DNA of 43,650 nucleotides, taken from assembly GCA_017454355.1 (NCBI GenBank), contig JAFTDD010000015.1:1-43650 (forward strand). Reading direction: 5' to 3'. Below, piece by piece: positions 39,736 through 43,650 of the stretch (position 1 is its first letter; each line of letters starts with the position of its first letter). The translations under genes were made by a program, and so were the position numbers. Origin of the DNA: Muribaculaceae bacterium. GTDB taxonomy: Bacteria; Bacteroidota; Bacteroidia; Bacteroidales; Muribaculaceae. Below the pieces are notes generated by a model. That model searched no databases. It had not been told where the DNA came from and saw nothing but the letters and a program-made list of their open reading frames with translations.

Positions 39736-41442
39736 ATGAAAAAATCAATTATATTAGCGATGGCTGCCACAGCCCTCGTGTTGGGTGGCTGCAACAAGCT
39801 GCTTGACAAGGAGCCACGCGACAAGTTCATCAACAACCCGTCGTTCTGGAGCAACCAGAAGCAGGTCGAAAACTACTGCAACTCGTTCTATGAAAACTTC
39901 CCGAGCTACGGCACCGGCGGCACCTACGGCGAGTTCTACTTCCTCAGCCTCGGCGACGACCAGGTCAACCCCAACTTCGACAACTGGGCCTACACCGCCG
40001 TCCCCGGCTCGACAACCGACTGGAACAAGCCATTCACCGAAATCCGCCGGGCCAACTACCTCATCAACAACCTGACAACCTCCACCCTCAGTGAGAGCGA
40101 GCGAGACTACTACACCGCCATCGGACGCCTCAACCGCGCCTACCAGTACTTCAAGCTCGTGCGGGCCTACGGCGACGTGCAGTGGCTCGAGGAGGTGCCA
40201 CTCAACGACGACCCCAACGACCCGCTCGTCCAGGGAGCGCGCACCGACCGCGACGTGGTCATCGATAAGGTGATTGAGGACATCGACTTCGCCATCGACC
40301 ACCTCGGCAGCGGTAACAAGATGGTCTGGAGCAAGGATATGGCCTTGGCGATGAAGAGCGACATCTGCCTCTATGAGGGCACATATTGCAAGTATCGCAC
40401 CGCCGCCGACAACGGCAAGGCCGCCGACGCCGCGCGCGCCAACAACTACCTCAACCTCTGCGTCAACGCGTGCGAGCAGCTCATGGACGCCGGTTACTCC
40501 CTCTGCGCCAACTACGGCGACATCTACAACTCGCTCGACCTCAAGAGCAACACCGAGATCATCTTCATGCGCAACTACGAGAAGGACGTCCTCGGACACA
40601 GCACCGTCGACTACACCACCGGCTCGACCGCCCAGCGCGGACTGAGTAAGGATGCCTTTGACGCCTTCCTCTTCACCGACGGCAAGCCGCTGGCAACCAC
40701 CTCGCTCGACAAGAGCGACGTGGCCACCCTCGACGCCAACGGTTATTACAGCATCGAGGGCCCGCTCGCCGTGCGCGACAAGCGCCTCGGCGTGCTCATC
40801 GACCATGTGCTCGCCTTCAAGGGACACGGATACGCACGCGATGCCGCGCTGGCCGAGATGACCTCGCCCACCGGATATACCATCGCCAAGTATGACAACG
40901 ACAAGATGGGCGACACCAACAGCACCAAGAACTACTATCGCAACCAGATCGGCAACGGCTACACCGACGGACCGATCTACTGGCTCGCTGTCATCTATCT
41001 GAACTATGCCGAGGCAAAGGCCGAACTGGGCTCCTGCACCGATGCCGACCTCAACCGCAGCGTCAACCTGCTCCAGGCGCGCGCCGGCCTGCCCGCCCTC
41101 ACCACCTCGCCCGCCGTTGACCCCGCCAACGACTGGGACATCAGCAGCCTGCTCTGGGAAATCCGCCGCGCTCGCCGCTGCGAGTTGATGACCGACAAGG
41201 GTTACCGCTACTGGGACCTCGTCCGCTGGCACAAACTAGACAAGCTCGATACCAACAAGTATCCCAACATCGCTCTGGGTGCCAACATGAGCGCCGTCAC
41301 CGACTGTGAGGTCGACCTCAAGGACGGCTACGCCATCGGCAACGCCGCCACCCGCACCTACGACAAGAAGTACTACTTCTACCCGGTGCCGAGCAACCAA
41401 CTCTCCCTCAACAAGAGCTGCACCCAGAACCCCGGCTGGTAA
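39736..41442 (+). CDS. SusD/RagB outer membrane lipoprotein, 568 aa
   Basis: The lipoprotein signal MKKSIILAMAATALVLGGC is followed by NKLLDKEPRDKF, typical of RagB/SusD. Family features are present: FTEIRRANYLINNL, then ARLNRAYQYFKLVRAYGDV-type TPR helices (GRLNRAYQYFKLVRAYGDVQ), and a C-terminal LLWEIRRARRCELMTDKGYRYWDLVRWHK, the classic SusD end motif. It binds ligand at the cell surface with SusC. The gene follows its SusC by 53 bases and is the last gene of the operon, with a large hairpin downstream. Confidence 0.96.
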   Translation: MKKSIILAMAATALVLGGCNKLLDKEPRDKFINNPSFWSNQKQVENYCNSFYENFPSYGTGGTYGEFYFLSLGDDQVNPNFDNWAYTAVPGSTTDWNKPFTEIRRANYLINNLTTSTLSESERDYYTAIGRLNRAYQYFKLVRAYGDVQWLEEVPLNDDPNDPLVQGARTDRDVVIDKVIEDIDFAIDHLGSGNKMVWSKDMALAMKSDICLYEGTYCKYRTAADNGKAADAARANNYLNLCVNACEQLMDAGYSLCANYGDIYNSLDLKSNTEIIFMRNYEKDVLGHSTVDYTTGSTAQRGLSKDAFDAFLFTDGKPLATTSLDKSDVATLDANGYYSIEGPLAVRDKRLGVLIDHVLAFKGHGYARDAALAEMTSPTGYTIAKYDNDKMGDTNSTKNYYRNQIGNGYTDGPIYWLAVIYLNYAEAKAELGSCTDADLNRSVNLLQARAGLPALTTSPAVDPANDWDISSLLWEIRRARRCELMTDKGYRYWDLVRWHKLDKLDTNKYPNIALGANMSAVTDCEVDLKDGYAIGNAATRTYDKKYYFYPVPSNQLSLNKSCTQNPGW

Positions 41443-41462
41443 CCAACGCCTCTCCAATAATC

Positions 41463-41509
41463 ATTAGCCCCGCGGGGCGACACTCATGTCGCCGCCCCGC
41501 GGGGCTAAT
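41463..41509. terminator. Large GC hairpin after the plus-strand SusD gene
   Basis: ATTAGCCCCGCGGGGCGACA (41463-41482) pairs almost completely with the inverse at 41487-41509 (three extra bases). It lies 20 bases after the stop codon. There is no T-run, so it may act as an mRNA-stabilising or terminator structure, or as a dispersed palindrome. Confidence 0.6.
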
Positions 41510-41650
41510 CTGTCCAAATCGCCCACCACGCCGCGCCACCCCCGCGCCGCCGCCCCCGCGCGCGACTGTTGGCCATGGCGCGCGCCCCCGCGCCGCCCCT
41601 CTTGCCCATGTCAATGATTTTCACTACCTTTGCACCCGGTTGGAGTAACA

Positions 41651-41685
41651 ATTATGCATTATGCATTGTGAATTATGAATTGATT
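41651..41685 (+). repeat. Heptanucleotide tract before the DUF389 gene
   Basis: Five 7-base units (ATTATGC twice, ATTGTGA, ATTATGA, ATTGATT) end two bases before the start codon at 41688. This tract is in the same position as in pyrH. Confidence 0.6.
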
Positions 41686-41687
41686 TA

Positions 41688-43163
41688 ATGGAAACAAACC
41701 TCTGGAACGAAATCAAGGCCTTCTTCCGCCTGCAAGACTATATGGAAGACGAGCAGGCCATCGTCACGCGCATCAGCGACGGCGTCACCTTCAAGGGTCC
41801 AACCCTCTGGGTCCTCATCTTTGCCATACTCATCGCCTCGCTCGGCCTCAACGTCAACTCCACAGCGGTTATCATCGGCGCCATGCTCATCTCGCCGCTA
41901 ATGGGACCCATCATCGGCATGGGCCTCGCTGTGGGCATCAACGACCTCGACCTGCTCAAGCGCGCCGCCCTCAACTTTGCCGTCGCCACTGTTATCAGCA
42001 TCCTCACAGCCACCCTCTACTTCCTCATCACCCCCCTGAGCGAGGCCCAGAGCGAACTGCTGGCACGCACCTCTCCCACCCTCTACGACGTACTCATCGC
42101 CTTCTGTGGCGGAGCCGCCGGCATCATCGCCCTCTGCACCCGCGGCAACACCAACGTCATCCCCGGCGTGGCAATCGCCACCGCCCTCATGCCGCCGCTG
42201 TGTACCGCCGGATACGGCCTCGCAACAGGCCACCTGCTCTACTTCGCCGGCGCCTTCTTTCTCTTCTTTATAAATACGGTCTTTATAAGTCTGGCGACAT
42301 ATATGGGAGTGCGCCTTATGGGCTTCCACGAGCGCGAGTTCGCCTCGCCCGAGCGAATGCGCGCCACTCGCCGCGTCCTCATGACCGTTGTCATCCTCAC
42401 CATGATTCCCGCCGCCTTTATGACCTTCAACATCGTCCGCGACAGTTTCACCGACGGCAACGTCAAGCGTTTCGTCAAAGCCGAACTGCGCCAGAGCGGC
42501 ACACAGGTGCTCAGTACAAGTCTCGATAACGACGCCCACACGCTGCGCGTGGTCGCCGTGGGACGCATCCTCGACGACAACCTGCTCGAGACGGCCTACA
42601 AGCGCCTGGGCGACTACGGCCTCCAGGGCTACAAACTCAGCGTCATTCAAGGCTCGCAAAGCGACAGCCTGCTCTCCCTGGGCGGACGCCTCGCCATGGA
42701 CGCCTCCTCGCGAGAGAGCGACCGCCGCAAACTCCTCGAACTCTCCGCCACCACCGCCGCCCTCAACGACAGCCTCGCCCCCTACACCCGCCTCGACGCC
42801 GTCGCCGCCGCCCTCAACCGCGAGGCCGCCGCCCTCTTCCCCACGGTCGCCTCCATCGGACTGGCCCGCGTCGCCGCCACCACCTCGCCCACCTCTACCG
42901 CTGCCTCGCCAGCCTCTACGCCCGCCCCACGCGTCGCCTCCACCGCTGCCTCGCCAGCCTCTACGCCCGCCCCACGCGTCGCCTCCACCGCTGCCTCTAC
43001 GCCCGCCGCCGCCCGTCCCGACACGACCACCCTCACCCATTACGTCGCCGCCATTGTCACCACCACCGACGGCCGCCCCCTCTCCGCCGCCGACGCCGGC
43101 CGCCTCCACTCCTGGCTCCAACTCCGCCTCGCCGTCGACTCCCTCGCCATCTTCTCCCGATAA
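41688..43163 (+). CDS. DUF389 membrane protein, 491 aa
   Basis: The start METNLWNEIKAFFRLQDYME follows the heptamer tract directly. A multi-helix membrane region (~40-250) includes LWVLIFAILIASLGLNVNSTAVIIGAMLISPLMGPIIGMG (in parts), the TIGR00341/DUF389 signature with a conserved 'ISPLMGPI' helix turn, and GGAAGIIAL and GVAIATALMPPLCTAGYG. A soluble C-terminal part follows. The last ~100 residues are a low-complexity Ala/Ser/Pro/Thr tail with a 15-residue repeat (45 bp, 42894 on). The function of DUF389 proteins is not established. It is transcribed alone. Confidence 0.9.
   Translation: METNLWNEIKAFFRLQDYMEDEQAIVTRISDGVTFKGPTLWVLIFAILIASLGLNVNSTAVIIGAMLISPLMGPIIGMGLAVGINDLDLLKRAALNFAVATVISILTATLYFLITPLSEAQSELLARTSPTLYDVLIAFCGGAAGIIALCTRGNTNVIPGVAIATALMPPLCTAGYGLATGHLLYFAGAFFLFFINTVFISLATYMGVRLMGFHEREFASPERMRATRRVLMTVVILTMIPAAFMTFNIVRDSFTDGNVKRFVKAELRQSGTQVLSTSLDNDAHTLRVVAVGRILDDNLLETAYKRLGDYGLQGYKLSVIQGSQSDSLLSLGGRLAMDASSRESDRRKLLELSATTAALNDSLAPYTRLDAVAAALNREAAALFPTVASIGLARVAATTSPTSTAASPASTPAPRVASTAASPASTPAPRVASTAASTPAAARPDTTTLTHYVAAIVTTTDGRPLSAADAGRLHSWLQLRLAVDSLAIFSR
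42894..43010 (+). repeat. In-frame 45-bp repeat in the DUF389 tail
   Basis: Two full 45-base units start at 42894 and 42939, with a third partial unit from 42984. They code for the 15-residue STAASPASTPAPRVA. Copies are nearly identical at the DNA level, suggesting recent slippage. Confidence 0.75.
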
Positions 43164-43171
43164 AAAAACTG

Positions 43172-43329
43172 GCAAAGCGCCCGAGTGGAGTGCAAAGCGC
43201 CCGAGTTGCAAAGCGGCCTCGCCGCTTTGTCATCGTGTCGCCGTTCCGCTTTGTGCCCGTGTCTGCGTTCTCCCGTGTCTGCGTTCTATAAAAGGAGTTG
43301 TGTGCAAAGCGGCCGTGCCGCTTTGTTTC
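43172..43329. repeat. CAAAGCGGC palindromes and short direct repeats
   Basis: CAAAGCGGC pairs with GCCGCTTTG around 3-base loops at 43209-43229 and again at 43305-43325. GCAAAGCGCCCGAGT occurs twice (43172 and 43192). CCCGTGTCTGCGTTCT occurs twice near 43255-43290. They follow the DUF389 stop and may terminate it. No gene is visible in 43164-43528. Confidence 0.65.
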
Positions 43330-43528
43330 AGTGTCGTCGTGTCGCTTTATCGCCGTTGTCGCGCGTTGCCCGCCGCGATTTTCTCTCTGAAGGCGATTTC
43401 TTGAAAAAGTCAAAAAATCCAGTTAAGAGCCTCTGCCGGCTAAACGGCTGTCGTTGTTCAAGTTGCAATTTGTCATCAAAAAATCCGAAATTTTTTTTCA
43501 AAAAAAATCGCAAAAAAACGCTGAAAAA

Positions 43529-43560
43529 TTTTGCCATGTCAAATATTCGCTGTACCTTTG
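43529..43560 (+). promoter_or_regulatory. Promoter at the right edge
   Basis: TTTTG (43529-43533), 19 bases, then TACCTTTG (43553-43560) matches the Bacteroidetes consensus. Confidence 0.7.
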
Positions 43561-43566
43561 CACTCG

Positions 43567-43650
43567 CAAAACGGGACAGGCCTTCCCGCTGGGGAGGTCA
43601 GCCGGATTTTGCGGCGCAAAATCGGCCCTTTGGGGCTCAGGAAAGCGCGA
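43567..43650 (+). ncRNA. Start of a structured RNA or leader (cut by the window)
   Basis: After the promoter there is no ATG-led frame in the visible part. CGGGA/TCCCG makes a small hairpin, and GATTTTGC pairs with GCAAAATC around GGC, with GCC/GGC extending it past a bulged G. GGCTCAGGAAAGCG near the end recalls a conserved RNase P stretch but lacks the required GUCC. The identity is open. Confidence 0.35.

Noticed and set aside
43567-43650. RNase P RNA
   Set aside because: AGGAAAG is present, but the universal GUCC that should follow it is replaced by CGCG, and only about 85 bases are visible.

Overview
The window looks like a chromosomal segment of a GC-rich gut Bacteroidales bacterium. 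I infer a Muribaculaceae-like relative, but no marker gene here fixes the genus. The reasons are two SusC/SusD pairs, several promoters of the Bacteroidetes type (TTG, about 20 bases, then TAnnTTTG), almost no Shine-Dalgarno sequences, tRNAs without encoded CCA, and Bacteroidales-style housekeeping genes (pyrH, metK, tcdA, a TatD hydrolase).

Region 1 (1-3750) is foreign and AT-rich. It starts with the 5' end of an IS1634-like transposase gene and its presumed IS end (near 276), which truncates a Lys-rich ORF. Three small ORFs follow, two of them preceded by a shared leader hairpin. Then comes a tightly overlapping three-gene minus-strand operon: a transglutaminase-like secreted protein, a very short RHS-type secreted protein with an HExxxH metallopeptidase-like toxin domain, and a secreted putative immunity protein. 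A perfect 51-base palindrome built from the same IS-end sequence closes the segment at 3690-3740. This is the strongest candidate for an undescribed system in the window.

Region 2 (3750-13330) holds an AAA/DUF4143 ATPase, an ECF sigma/anti-sigma pair followed by a Spy-like periplasmic protein, a secreted GH13 alpha-amylase with dockerin-like repeats and a starch-binding module, a membrane TPR protein, pyrH, tcdA, tRNA-Leu(CAA) and a TatD hydrolase. Region 3 (13330-29100) holds metK with a probable SAM-II riboswitch, a coiled-coil protein ending in a clamp-binding-like QLTLF and the Upf1-like helicase beside it, an M16 peptidase, an orphan sRNA candidate, a radical SAM protein, a glycosyltransferase, an RNase H with a viroplasmin domain, an AlbA_2/RecG-like protein and an ABC exporter.

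Region 4 (29100-41510) has a tRNA(CAU) and two divergently transcribed SusC/SusD loci, each with its own promoter in the shared intergenic region. Neither locus carries a recognisable glycoside hydrolase. Region 5 holds a DUF389 membrane protein and the promoter and first bases of a structured RNA or leader that runs off the end.

The intergenic DNA is rich in repeats. There is a composite inverted repeat in at least five places, a palindrome family sharing GGGAAATCTTT, and tracts of 7-base period lying directly upstream of several start codons.
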